From Minisyncoccota bacterium (GTDB lineage: Bacteria; Patescibacteriota; Minisyncoccia; Phycocordibacterales; Phycocordibacteraceae): DNA of 5,367 nucleotides. Location of the stretch: positions 1 to 5,367 of the forward strand of contig JAGOSU010000044.1 in NCBI GenBank assembly GCA_018062165.1, given 5' to 3'. The position numbers and the translations under genes were made by a program. Shown piece by piece: positions 1 to 5,294 of this stretch. Position 1 is the stretch's first letter; each line of letters starts with the position of its first letter. The notes below the pieces were generated by a model. The model did no database searches. It saw nothing but the letters and a program-made list of their open reading frames with translations, and was not told the DNA's origin.

Positions 1-1
1 C

Positions 2-388
2 TCCTTCACCTCCATGCTCGGTGTGATTGCGCTCGCTGGTGTCATCATCAACCACGCCATTATTCTCATGGATTCTATTTCCCGCATTGGGCGTGAGAAT
101 CCAAATCAGACCTTGATTGATGTGGTGGTGGAGGCAGCCGCCTCTCGCTTCCGCCCAATTGTGCTCACGACCATCGTGACGGTTGTCGGTATGATCCCGC
201 TCTCCTTCGCTTCAGCGCTGTGGGGCCCGCTCGCCTTCGCCATCATGTTCGGCCTTACCTTCTCGATGGCGCTCACCCTCCTTCTCATTCCGGTGCTCTA
301 CCATCGCTGGCCAGGAAGCGCGGTGAAGAAGCGGTTTAAAGAAAACGGCGAGACTTCCGTCCCGCCGTCCACTCCCGTTGCGGAGTAA
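2..388 (+). CDS. RND-family efflux transporter, C-terminal fragment (5' end outside window)
   Basis: This is the last part of an inner-membrane RND (AcrB/HAE1-like) proton-driven efflux pump, whose complete family members are about 1000 residues long. The reading frame is open from base 2, so the ATG at 14 is an internal methionine and not the start. The visible 128 residues cover the last transmembrane helices. A segment containing GVIINHAIILMD matches the conserved 'GIVVNNAIVLVD' helix of the second RND repeat. It is followed by an amphipathic stretch and ASRFRPIVLTT, then VGMIPLSFAS and a final hydrophobic helix ending in LIPVLYHRW. A charged, Pro/Ser/Thr-rich tail of about 23 residues closes the protein in the cytoplasm. 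The substrate cannot be told from this part. Any membrane-fusion partner would lie upstream, outside the window. The stop at 386-388 faces the convergent gene at 390-587 with one base between them. Confidence 0.93.
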   Translation, partial: SFTSMLGVIALAGVIINHAIILMDSISRIGRENPNQTLIDVVVEAAASRFRPIVLTTIVTVVGMIPLSFASALWGPLAFAIMFGLTFSMALTLLLIPVLYHRWPGSAVKKRFKENGETSVPPSTPVAE

Positions 389-389
389 G

Positions 390-587
390 TTATTTGAGCT
401 GCTTCCAGGTGAAGCCCCTGTACGATAGATAGCCTGCAATCAGGACTGCTGCCCAGCTTACCCAAAGCGGTACAGTGACGCCGGCGACAACTGCTTCCCA
501 TCCGTAGAGGAGACGCATCGCGTGAAGCACGGCAACAATAAGGAATACAAGGGACGTAACCTGGTAGTATGTTTTGCGATTTCTCAT
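390..587 (-). CDS. Small two-helix integral membrane protein, unknown function
   Basis: The product is 65 residues with two predicted membrane helices, about residues 9-28 and 32-54. A basic N-terminus (MRNRKTYY) and a basic C-terminal tail (YRGFTWKQLK) suggest both ends are cytoplasmic. A Trp/Gly/Ala-rich second helix (PLWVSWAAVLIAGYLSYRG) is its only distinctive feature. I do not recognise a characterised family. The ATG at 587 is preferred because an extended -10 element (TGC then TATACT) lies exactly six bases upstream, placing the transcription start on or next to the ATG. No Shine-Dalgarno is visible. It is the leftmost gene of the leftward cluster and is convergent with the RND gene, with no space for a dedicated terminator. 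The reading frame, promoter position and membrane profile make it a credible gene rather than a shadow ORF. Confidence 0.75.
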   Translation of the reverse strand: MRNRKTYYQVTSLVFLIVAVLHAMRLLYGWEAVVAGVTVPLWVSWAAVLIAGYLSYRGFTWKQLK

Positions 588-593
588 GGCGAA

Positions 594-599
594 AGTATA
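594..599 (-). promoter_or_regulatory. -10 element (extended, TGC-TATACT) of the 65-aa gene
   Basis: The hexamer TATACT differs from TATAAT at one base and is preceded by TGC, giving an extended -10. A 4/6 match to the -35 consensus (TTCCCA, 616-621) sits 16 bases upstream. The six-base gap to the ATG at 587 would make the message leaderless. Assignment is by pattern only. Confidence 0.55.
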
Positions 600-644
600 G
601 CAAGAACCGCTTCCTTGGGAAGGAGGCCCTGTGGAGTGCCTGGA

Positions 645-1448
645 TTAGAAGTGCGAGAGTCCCGTTACGCGTATGACTCCCTCGATATCGTAGATACGTA
701 GGCGGTCGTTTACAGGAATACTTGCAAGCGGCGTCAGAGGGCCATCGACGCGGATGTGCTCTCCGGTGGCTATGGTCATGCCGGTGTCGCTTGCGAATGT
801 GCTGAAATCAAGTGCGTAGTGGGTTCCGTTATCTAGGCGAAGCCCGAACGCACACTCCATGGTCTGGGGGCCGCTCTGGTCCTTGTGTGGAAGACACACG
901 TACGTACCTAGGTGTGGGGTGGCCGGCATACTCGTCGGAGGAAGGACGACAGCAGTACGTTCAAAGGAAGAAATCTTCCACTCACCTGCTCGCTTCTCAA
1001 GCAGTACCGTCACGGCATAGCTTGAGGTCCTGCCACCATTGGCAGCAGTCTCGTTCGTGAGCTCAACCACGACACCATCAACACGGTAGCCGGTTTCTGT
1101 TGGCGTGCTGCTAGAAATCTCTATGTGGTCGGGCCAGGGGCTCGACGTGAGGCGACCTGGAGCACTCTGTGGGTTTTGTTTCCATTTCTCGAGCGTTTCT
1201 GGAAGTACATACGCTCCATATTCCTCATCCATCGCTTTCGCTACGACATCAGGAGGTGCTAAGAGCGAGACCTGCTTCAGGTGCGTAGAGAACTCAGTGA
1301 CCAGTTCCGCAGGCTTTGCAGAGTCGTCAGTAAACGGCGTACCATCCCGCCCATAAAACTGCCCGTAGTAGGCAGCCGCAAACAGGACCGCTCCTCCCAC
1401 TGCAACCAAAAGCAAGATAGAGAGGGTCGCCGGGTTCTTAAAATCCAT
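645..1448 (-). CDS. N-terminally anchored extracytoplasmic protein with C-terminal two-Cys beta domain; hypothetical
   Basis: The 267-residue product starts with a short charged segment and one membrane helix (about residues 8-28), so the rest should lie outside the cytoplasmic membrane. Residues about 45-165 form a mixed alpha/beta region. It includes YVLPETLEKWK and APGRLTSSPWPD, and ends in strands with a W-K-I pattern (GEWKISSF) reminiscent of NTF2-like folds. Residues about 180-265 form a second beta-rich domain with Cys185 and Cys199 (VCLPHKD and ECAFGLRLDNG) and the ending YDIEGVIRVTG, possibly an OB-like barrel. From memory, similar segments recur in hypothetical proteins of Parcubacteria, but no function is known to me. 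It follows the 254-aa gene after 39 bp and has its own likely -10, so it may be transcribed both alone and by read-through. Fold assignments are guesses; the anchored topology is firm. Confidence 0.85.
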   Translation of the reverse strand: MDFKNPATLSILLLVAVGGAVLFAAAYYGQFYGRDGTPFTDDSAKPAELVTEFSTHLKQVSLLAPPDVVAKAMDEEYGAYVLPETLEKWKQNPQSAPGRLTSSPWPDHIEISSSTPTETGYRVDGVVVELTNETAANGGRTSSYAVTVLLEKRAGEWKISSFERTAVVLPPTSMPATPHLGTYVCLPHKDQSGPQTMECAFGLRLDNGTHYALDFSTFASDTGMTIATGEHIRVDGPLTPLASIPVNDRLRIYDIEGVIRVTGLSHF

Positions 1449-1454
1449 AGGGGC

Positions 1455-1460
1455 AGTATG
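1455..1460 (-). promoter_or_regulatory. -10 element (extended, TGG-CATACT) of the 267-aa gene
   Basis: CATACT, preceded by TGG (an extended -10 TGn), ends six bases before the ATG at 1448. This is the same geometry as the promoter of the 65-aa gene. There is no Shine-Dalgarno in the gap (GCCCCT). No convincing -35 is seen. If functional, it gives a leaderless transcript independent of the upstream doxX pair. Confidence 0.45.
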
Positions 1461-1487
1461 CCACGCCTGCCTTAACTTTTCATGAAG

Positions 1488-2248
1488 CTACTCGCCTCGC
1501 TTTTCTATGCCGAAGGTGAGACGATACTCGCTCGGTTCAAGTCCACTAGTTGAGACTTTTGCAGGCTCTACGGCAACGAGGGTGATAGTTTCCTTCTCCC
1601 CAGTCTCAACAATTCCAAGCGTGAAGACCGCTTCCCGGTCCTGTCCACCGCTTCGCACGCGCGCATTCACTCGCACGGTTCCTGCTTGGATACACGCTAC
1701 ATCGGTGGGACAGCGGCTGTCTTCAAGAATAGAGAGTGGCGTGATGAGGACACCAAGCCCGCCTCCCTGTTGGTTAAGGCGCGTCTTGAACACCACACTG
1801 TCCTTGTCTTCCTTGAGCAGGAAGAGTGTGGTGAAGCTTCCGCGTGAGCCTTCTACCTCTGCGCTTCCCTCTTCGATGTAGCCGCGCTTCACCGCAAGGT
1901 CGTTGCCGTCAGGGAAGATGCCAATCTCTGTTCCAGCTCCCGCCCACCAACAAATGGCGCCGGACTCTTCTCCTGGCACAAGCTCCCATGCAGAGTCCGC
2001 AATTGAGAAACAGTTACCTTGGTAGGTTCCTGCGTCATAACTCTTACCACCCCAGACGACTGAGACGGTAGTCTTTGGCGCACCAGACTCGTCAGCACCA
2101 GCTGGGTCAAACGCAAAGGTAATGCCAGACAGTGGCACTTCCTCTGGTACCTCTGATGTGCGTGGGGAATCCTCTAGGCCGTGATACACAACGTATCCGC
2201 CGACTAGAATGACGGCGAGTACCGCGATAGTACCAGCGACCTTTTCGG

Positions 2249-2252
<4 letters not shown>
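1488..2252 (-). CDS. N-terminally anchored extracytoplasmic protein with two Cys-pair domains; hypothetical
   Basis: The 254-residue product has one N-terminal membrane helix (about residues 6-23) and then an extracytoplasmic region in two parts. Residues about 42-147 are beta-rich with Cys81 and Cys101 (YQGNCFSIAD and GAICWWAGAGTEIGIF). Residues about 165-250 carry LEDSRCPTDVACIQAGTV with Cys181 and Cys187, ending in LEPSEYRLTFGIEKR. The 'DSRCP-x2-V-x-C-x-x-AG' pattern occurs in many bacterial lipoproteins and anchored envelope proteins of unknown role, and the spacing suits a structural disulfide. The ATG at 2252 overlaps the TGA stop of the DoxX gene (ATGA), so the two are probably translationally coupled and may act together at the membrane. 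A purine-rich stretch (AAGAAGAAAGC) before the start could serve as a weak ribosome site. Function is unknown. Confidence 0.87.
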
Positions 2253-2677
<425 letters not shown>

Positions 2678-2704
2678 AGATATACGGTTACGGGGTATGT
2701 CTCT

Positions 2705-2710
2705 ATTCTA
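2705..2710 (-). promoter_or_regulatory. Candidate -10 (TAGAAT) for the doxX cluster
   Basis: TAGAAT has one mismatch to TATAAT and lies 27 bases before the doxX ATG, in the 88-bp spacer shared with the divergent alkB gene. The -35 region (TTGCTC, 16 bases further up) matches only at TTG. Unlike the other promoters in this window it would leave a leader of about 20 nt. Confidence 0.3.
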
Positions 2711-2750
2711 GACTGCCCAGGAAAGCGAGCAATACCCGAGGTGGATAGGG

Positions 2751-2756
2751 TAAAAT
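2751..2756 (+). promoter_or_regulatory. -10 element (TAAAAT) of alkB
   Basis: TAAAAT, one mismatch from consensus, ends nine bases before the ATG at 2766. That predicts a transcription start two or three bases before the start codon, so a leaderless or nearly leaderless message. A GAGGTGG run at 2738-2744 looks like a Shine-Dalgarno but is 21 bases from the ATG and upstream of the predicted start, so I do not treat it as one. No good -35 is visible. Confidence 0.45.
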
Positions 2757-2765
2757 GGCTTCCCC

Positions 2766-3491
2766 ATGCCACGAGCCGCCGACCAAGCAAAGCTGTTTGA
2801 TACCGGAACCAGCCTTCCGAGTGGTTTCGTGTATCGTCCGAACTTCCTCACCAAAACAGAGGAAGCGGAATTGCTGTCCTGGTTCCTTGATCTTCCCTTT
2901 GAGCACTCGCAAAGTGCTGAGGGATACGAAGCAAAGCGCCGTGTTGTTAACTTCGGGTGGTCCTATGACTTCAAGACTAGGGTACTCGTCCCTGGACCGG
3001 CCCTTCCCGACTTTCTCACCCCTATCGCGCGCAAGATAGCGAAGTGGCTTGATATACCAAAGACGCATGTCGCCGAAGCACTCATCAGCGAGTACGAGCC
3101 GGGTGCTGCTATTGGCTGGCATCGCGATAATGAAAGTTTCGATTCCGTCATCGGCATCTCCCTTTCAAGTTGGGCAACGATGCGCATTCGTCCGCTGGAG
3201 TCTGCGCGTGGCAGTTTCAAAGGAAAGCCACGCTCTCCAAAGGAAGTAACCTCGCTTGAGATAGAGCCGCGTAGTGCCTACCTCATGCAAAAAGACAGCC
3301 GCTGGAAGTACCAGCACTCCATTCCGAAACTGAATGCACTACGCTACTCAATTACCTTCCGAACGCTGCCAAAGAACACACGAATACCACCACGCCTCCT
3401 ATGGAAAGCTCTGCAGGAGTATCAAGCACTGGACGACGTCCCAGCGCCCGTCCGCGCGCAATCAGCTCTCCGAGCTCAAACGGCTTGGTGA
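2766..3491 (+). CDS. alkB: AlkB-like 2-oxoglutarate/Fe(II)-dependent dioxygenase with an aberrant C-terminal tail
   Basis: Members of this family oxidatively demethylate alkylated bases such as 1-methyladenine and 3-methylcytosine in the cytoplasm, using Fe(II) and 2-oxoglutarate. The 241-residue product shows the family core. It has LISEYEPGAAIGWHRD with iron ligands His119 and Asp121, a distal iron ligand His184 in KYQHSIP, and the 2-oxoglutarate-binding R-x5-R pair Arg193/Arg199 in RYSITFR. The domain is complete by about residue 200-205, where relatives commonly end. Residues 206-241 are instead the antisense reading of the neighbouring response-regulator gene, so the original stop appears to have been lost and an unrelated 36-residue tail added. 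All catalytic residues are kept, so activity is plausible. It stands alone on the + strand with a close -10 element. The exact substrate (DNA, RNA or protein) cannot be told. Confidence 0.92.
   Translation: MPRAADQAKLFDTGTSLPSGFVYRPNFLTKTEEAELLSWFLDLPFEHSQSAEGYEAKRRVVNFGWSYDFKTRVLVPGPALPDFLTPIARKIAKWLDIPKTHVAEALISEYEPGAAIGWHRDNESFDSVIGISLSSWATMRIRPLESARGSFKGKPRSPKEVTSLEIEPRSAYLMQKDSRWKYQHSIPKLNALRYSITFRTLPKNTRIPPRLLWKALQEYQALDDVPAPVRAQSALRAQTAW
3352..3491. other. Tail-to-tail overlap and probable deletion junction between alkB and the response regulator gene
   Basis: The two convergent reading frames overlap by 140 bp. Going rightward, alkB looks like its family up to about residue 205 (base ~3380). 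Going leftward, the regulator looks like its family through ELSIGGVVV (residue 135, base ~3385), the first strand of the winged-helix domain. Beyond these points each protein is just the complement of the other's coding sequence. Both family signals breaking at the same few bases is best explained by an end-joining deletion. An assembly error at this point is the alternative. Confidence 0.65.
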
Positions 3492-3789
3492 GGAAATCAT
3501 CGGCGCCACGATCGAGCAAATCTATCTTGTCCTCAGTTGAGTCCCGTGCCGTAAGGACAAGGATGGGGGTCGTAACTCCGGTAGCCCTGAGGTCGGTGCA
3601 TACGTCAGCCCCGTCTCCATCCGGTAGCATCAAATCAAGGACGATGAGGTCATAGAGGTTCGAAAACTCGAGCTTTTGCTTCGCGGTGGAGGCATTGAGG
3701 AAGTAATCAACGGCATGCCCCTCAAGCTCAAACCCCTGCTTAAGCGCCTGTGCGAGGCGCTCCTCGTCCTCTACGATTGCCACCTTCAT
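3352..3789 (-). CDS. OmpR/PhoB-type response regulator truncated to its receiver domain
   Basis: The 145-residue product is a receiver domain. It has the acidic pocket Glu7/Asp8 in VAIVEDEE, the phosphoacceptor Asp52 in IVLDLMLPDGDG, the switch Thr80 in LVLTARD, the aromatic Phe99, and the conserved Lys102 in TKPFELGELIAR. OmpR-family members continue with a linker and a winged-helix DNA-binding domain, about 220-230 residues in total. Here the linker and first strand (ELSIGGVVV) are present, then ten unrelated residues and a stop. The DNA-binding domain is therefore missing and the gene ends inside alkB. Two Gly replacements in the last receiver helix (ARGRALGRRP, where relatives usually have ARVRALLRRP) could reflect relaxed constraint. 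No histidine kinase gene is in the window. It may act as a CheY-like stand-alone receiver, or be a decaying gene. A -10 element lies nine bases before the ATG. Confidence 0.87.
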   Translation of the reverse strand: MKVAIVEDEERLAQALKQGFELEGHAVDYFLNASTAKQKLEFSNLYDLIVLDLMLPDGDGADVCTDLRATGVTTPILVLTARDSTEDKIDLLDRGADDFLTKPFELGELIARGRALGRRPVLDTPAELSIGGVVVFVCSLAAFGR

Positions 3790-3792
3790 GTG

Positions 3793-3830
3793 CCCTCAAG
3801 TATACCGCGGCTCCAGTTCCTACTTGAGGG
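3793..3830. repeat. Perfect 10-bp inverted repeat around the response-regulator promoter
   Basis: CCCTCAAGTA (3793-3802) and TACTTGAGGG (3821-3830) are exact reverse complements, separated by 18 bases. The right-hand arm covers the last codons of the 168-aa gene, and the left-hand arm overlaps the likely -10 and the few bases before the regulator ATG. On the - strand there is no U-run after it, so it is not an ordinary intrinsic terminator. It could be an operator pair, or a hairpin in read-through transcripts that hides the regulator start. Confidence 0.55.
3799..3804 (-). promoter_or_regulatory. -10 element (TATACT) of the response-regulator gene
   Basis: TATACT, one mismatch from consensus, ends nine bases before the ATG at 3789. 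This is the same spacing as at alkB and the Tyr-rich gene. It partly overlaps one arm of the 10-bp inverted repeat. GAGGG just before the ATG could pair weakly with 16S rRNA but lies only four bases away. No -35 is evident. Confidence 0.45.
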
Positions 3831-4326
3831 TGAGCGAGGAGAGCACTTCCTTGTACGCTTCCGTGTGGTCCTCGGGGTTGATGCGCATCACCGATACGGC
3901 AATTACATTCCCCTTATGCAGGACGGCCGTCGTCTCTCCTTCGTAGAGGCCGGACCAACGGTACTGCACCGCAGACACGCCACTGACGCTTGTGGGGGTT
4001 GAGGTTTTGTCACCGAGGGCGAAGTTCGAAAGAGCCGCTGTCGTTACCCACTCGGAAAGTGAGAGCGCGTTGTTTGTATAGATATCGATGGTGATGCCCG
4101 TAGGTCCTTCCCCGTTCTCGGGTGGAACTGCATCCTCTTCTTTTACCAGGCGTATAGCGTAGTGGTCGGTACCGACCGTGCTTTCTGTAATCACGTAGCC
4201 GTCAGGATACGAGAAGGAGAAGTTATATACGTCATTCGTGTAATCCGGAGCCTCCTGCTCGAAATACATGAAGATCCCGAGGATGATGAGAACGAGACCA
4301 ACAAGCGCGAGCGGGAGACGGTACAT
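3820..4326 (-). CDS. N-terminally anchored PsbP-like extracytoplasmic protein; hypothetical
   Basis: The 168-residue product has one N-terminal membrane helix (about residues 5-22) followed by a domain of about 140 residues outside the membrane. The domain opens with YNFSFSYPDGYVI, continues with strands and ITIDIYTNNALSLSEWV, and ends with VIAVSVMRIN plus a terminal helix and strand (AYKEVLSSLTLK). This order (a 'fsfsYPdgw' opening, a middle 'sleeW' helix and a final 'iLsSl' strand) resembles PsbP/MOG1-like domains seen in many anchored bacterial proteins of unknown role. The assignment is by general resemblance only. The ATG lies three bases after the stop of the Tyr-rich secreted protein gene, without a Shine-Dalgarno, so the two form a tight pair and probably share one message. 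The gene's 3' end carries one arm of the inverted repeat. Confidence 0.85.
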   Translation of the reverse strand: MYRLPLALVGLVLIILGIFMYFEQEAPDYTNDVYNFSFSYPDGYVITESTVGTDHYAIRLVKEEDAVPPENGEGPTGITIDIYTNNALSLSEWVTTAALSNFALGDKTSTPTSVSGVSAVQYRWSGLYEGETTAVLHKGNVIAVSVMRINPEDHTEAYKEVLSSLTLK

Positions 4327-4329
4327 GTC

Positions 4330-4653
4330 TTACCAGTACCAGCGGTAGTACGTAGAGCTCTTCTTCGAAGGCTTCTTGTAGGAGTAGAAGTCGTTGTCGA
4401 TGTAGAGGCTGTTGGAGTTCGAGTTGTAGAAGTTGTTGGATGGCTTCTTGTCGTAATAGTAGTTGCCGAAGTCATCAAAGCGATCGTAGTAGCGGTCACG
4501 GTGATAGGTGTCGTCGTAGTGAATGTAGCGATTGCCGTAATTGTCGTAGCGGTAGGGGTGGTAGTCACACATAAAACCCTTGCAGGCTGCTGCGGCAACC
4601 GTAGGCATGAGAAGCGCGGCCAGGAGGGCGAGCGCAATGATGGTGGTCTTCAT
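4330..4653 (-). CDS. Tyrosine-rich secreted low-complexity protein
   Basis: The 107-residue product starts with a clear signal peptide (residues 1 to about 23: Lys, a hydrophobic run, then PTVAAAA). Cleavage is likely just before Cys24. The lipobox-like AAAC lacks the usual Leu at -3, so a lipoprotein is possible but not certain. The mature part has Cys24 and Cys29 (CKGFMC), then an intensely aromatic, polar stretch. There are 19 Tyr in the 83 residues after Cys24, with many Asp, Asn, Arg and Lys, plus a repeated KKPS (69-72, 93-96) and a YYRWYW end. No known domain is recognised. The composition suggests a surface, matrix or adhesive polypeptide rather than an enzyme. It is the first gene of a pair with the anchored 168-aa protein three bases downstream. 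The signal peptide and promoter support this strand over the long Val-rich antisense frame. Confidence 0.85.
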   Translation of the reverse strand: MKTTIIALALLAALLMPTVAAAACKGFMCDYHPYRYDNYGNRYIHYDDTYHRDRYYDRFDDFGNYYYDKKPSNNFYNSNSNSLYIDNDFYSYKKPSKKSSTYYRWYW

Positions 4654-4662
4654 ACGGGCAAA

Positions 4663-4668
4663 ATCCTA
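4663..4668 (-). promoter_or_regulatory. -10 element (extended, TGG-TAGGAT) of the Tyr-rich gene
   Basis: TAGGAT (two mismatches from TATAAT), preceded by TGG, ends nine bases before the ATG at 4653 in the 38-bp gap after the MgtC gene. It would drive the Tyr-rich/anchored-protein pair with an almost leaderless message. AGGAT alone could be read as a Shine-Dalgarno, but it is about ten bases from the ATG and the match is short. Confidence 0.4.
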
Positions 4669-4691
4669 CCACCAGCCCCTAGAAAGGCAAC

Positions 4692-5108
4692 CTAAGGACC
4701 GTTCTTCTTACGAAGTGAGGGGAAACGAGGTATAACCGCTGCGGCAATGCCGCCGATGATAGCAATGGCATAGAAGCCAAAGCCGATAGACATACCGAGT
4801 GCGGCACTGTACCAGAGCGAGGCGGCAGTCGTGAGGTTCTTTACATGCTCCCCTTCCTTAAGCACAAGACCTGCGCCAAGGAAGCCGATACCGGTAATCA
4901 CCTGGGCGGCAATGCGGGAGGTGGAGTTCGGGTCCACATGCATGGAGAGAAGCGTAAAGAGCATAGAGCCCGCGACAACCATCATGTGCGTTGAGATGCC
5001 TGCATCCTTGCCACGACTCTCTCGTTCAATACCTATGATAAGTCCCACAAAAATAGAGAGTGCGAGTCCGGTTAAGAACTGCATCTCGATTGGTCCGATG
5101 AATTCCAT
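4692..5108 (-). CDS. MgtC/SapB family membrane protein
   Basis: The 138-residue product matches the membrane domain of MgtC/SapB proteins. A first helix runs into GLIIGIERESRGKDAGISTH, the family 'iGlERe...aGlrTh' signature. Next come VVAGSMLFTLLS, then RIAAQVITGIGFLGAGLVLK and VKNLTTAASLWYSAALGMSIG, the 'GiGFLGAG...v.gLTTAAslW' signature. Five membrane segments fit within about residues 9-127. The soluble ACT-like C-terminal domain of Salmonella MgtC is absent, as in short SapB-type members; the protein ends in a basic tail (RFPSLRKKNGP). MgtC itself is linked to growth in low magnesium and inhibition of F-type ATP synthase, but most family members have no tested role. The ATG at 5108 is supported by a -10-like TAGGAT six bases upstream and by a terminator just beyond that. 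Confidence 0.94.
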   Translation of the reverse strand: MEFIGPIEMQFLTGLALSIFVGLIIGIERESRGKDAGISTHMMVVAGSMLFTLLSMHVDPNSTSRIAAQVITGIGFLGAGLVLKEGEHVKNLTTAASLWYSAALGMSIGFGFYAIAIIGGIAAAVIPRFPSLRKKNGP

Positions 5109-5114
5109 GTACCT

Positions 5115-5120
5115 ATCCTA
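5115..5120 (-). promoter_or_regulatory. -10-like element (TAGGAT) of the MgtC-family gene
   Basis: TAGGAT ends six bases before the ATG at 5108 and directly follows the U-run of the upstream terminator. TG lies immediately in front of it, one base off the extended -10 position. The same hexamer serves the Tyr-rich gene. No -35 is seen. As a Shine-Dalgarno it would be weak. Confidence 0.4.
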
Positions 5121-5124
5121 CACG

Positions 5125-5148
5125 AAAAACGCCCCATGCAGGGCGTCT
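5125..5148 (-). terminator. Rho-independent terminator after the 43-aa gene
   Basis: On the - strand, ACGCCC (5146-5141) pairs with GGGCGT (5134-5129) around a six-base loop (TGCATG). Two further pairs at the base (G-U and A-U) give up to eight pairs. The stem runs into five U residues (5129-5125). It lies 14 bases after the stop of the 43-aa gene and just before the MgtC promoter, insulating the two. Confidence 0.75.
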
Positions 5149-5162
5149 TCCTGTGTACTCTT

Positions 5163-5294
5163 TTACATCCAGGTTCGGTATTTCTTGGTGTGCTTGCCGC
5201 CCTTAAGCATGTACAACAGCGTTTCAGCGAGCTTCACCAACCTGACAATGAGGTACGAGAGAACGTATACGGGGATAAGGATGATTTGAATCAT
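5163..5294 (-). CDS. 43-residue membrane peptide with basic tail, unknown function
   Basis: The frame encodes 43 residues. It begins MIQIILIPVYVLSYLIV, a single hydrophobic helix (about residues 2-19), continues with an amphipathic stretch (RLVKLAETLLYMLK), and ends in a strongly basic tail (GGKHTKKYRTWM). The topology should be N-out with the basic tail in the cytoplasm. An in-frame TAA nine bases before the ATG fixes the start. A good Rho-independent terminator 14 bases after the stop, in the right orientation, supports it as a real transcribed unit. The promoter is less clear: a perfect TTGACA lies at 5339-5334, but the best -10-like hexamer (TAGGAA, 5312-5307) is 21 bases from it. No homologue is recognised. 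It could be a small regulatory membrane peptide or a toxin-like peptide; neither is shown by the sequence. Confidence 0.6.
   Translation of the reverse strand: MIQIILIPVYVLSYLIVRLVKLAETLLYMLKGGKHTKKYRTWM

Noticed and set aside
371..386. Small hairpin (ACTCC / GGAGT, six-base loop) at the RND gene end
   Set aside because: It has only five pairs and no real U-run, so it is too weak to call a terminator.
610..623. Hairpin CTTCC / GGAAG between the 267-aa and 65-aa genes
   Set aside because: It has a short stem and no U-run, and lies in the -35 region of the next promoter; likely chance.
2703..3122. - strand frame of 139 aa upstream of doxX
   Set aside because: It runs antisense through the conserved AlkB region, shows no motif of its own, and would cover the doxX promoter.
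3676..4002. + strand frame of 108 aa over the regulator start and inverted repeat
   Set aside because: It is the complement of the receiver domain and the PsbP-like gene, with no recognisable protein character.
4162..4695. Long + strand open frame (177 aa, Val-rich)
   Set aside because: It is antisense to the Tyr-rich and anchored-protein genes. Its Val-rich run is simply the complement of Tyr TAC codons. The - strand has a signal peptide and promoter.
4831..5289. + strand frame of 152 aa
   Set aside because: It is antisense to the MgtC signatures and the 43-aa gene, and it crosses the terminator hairpin.
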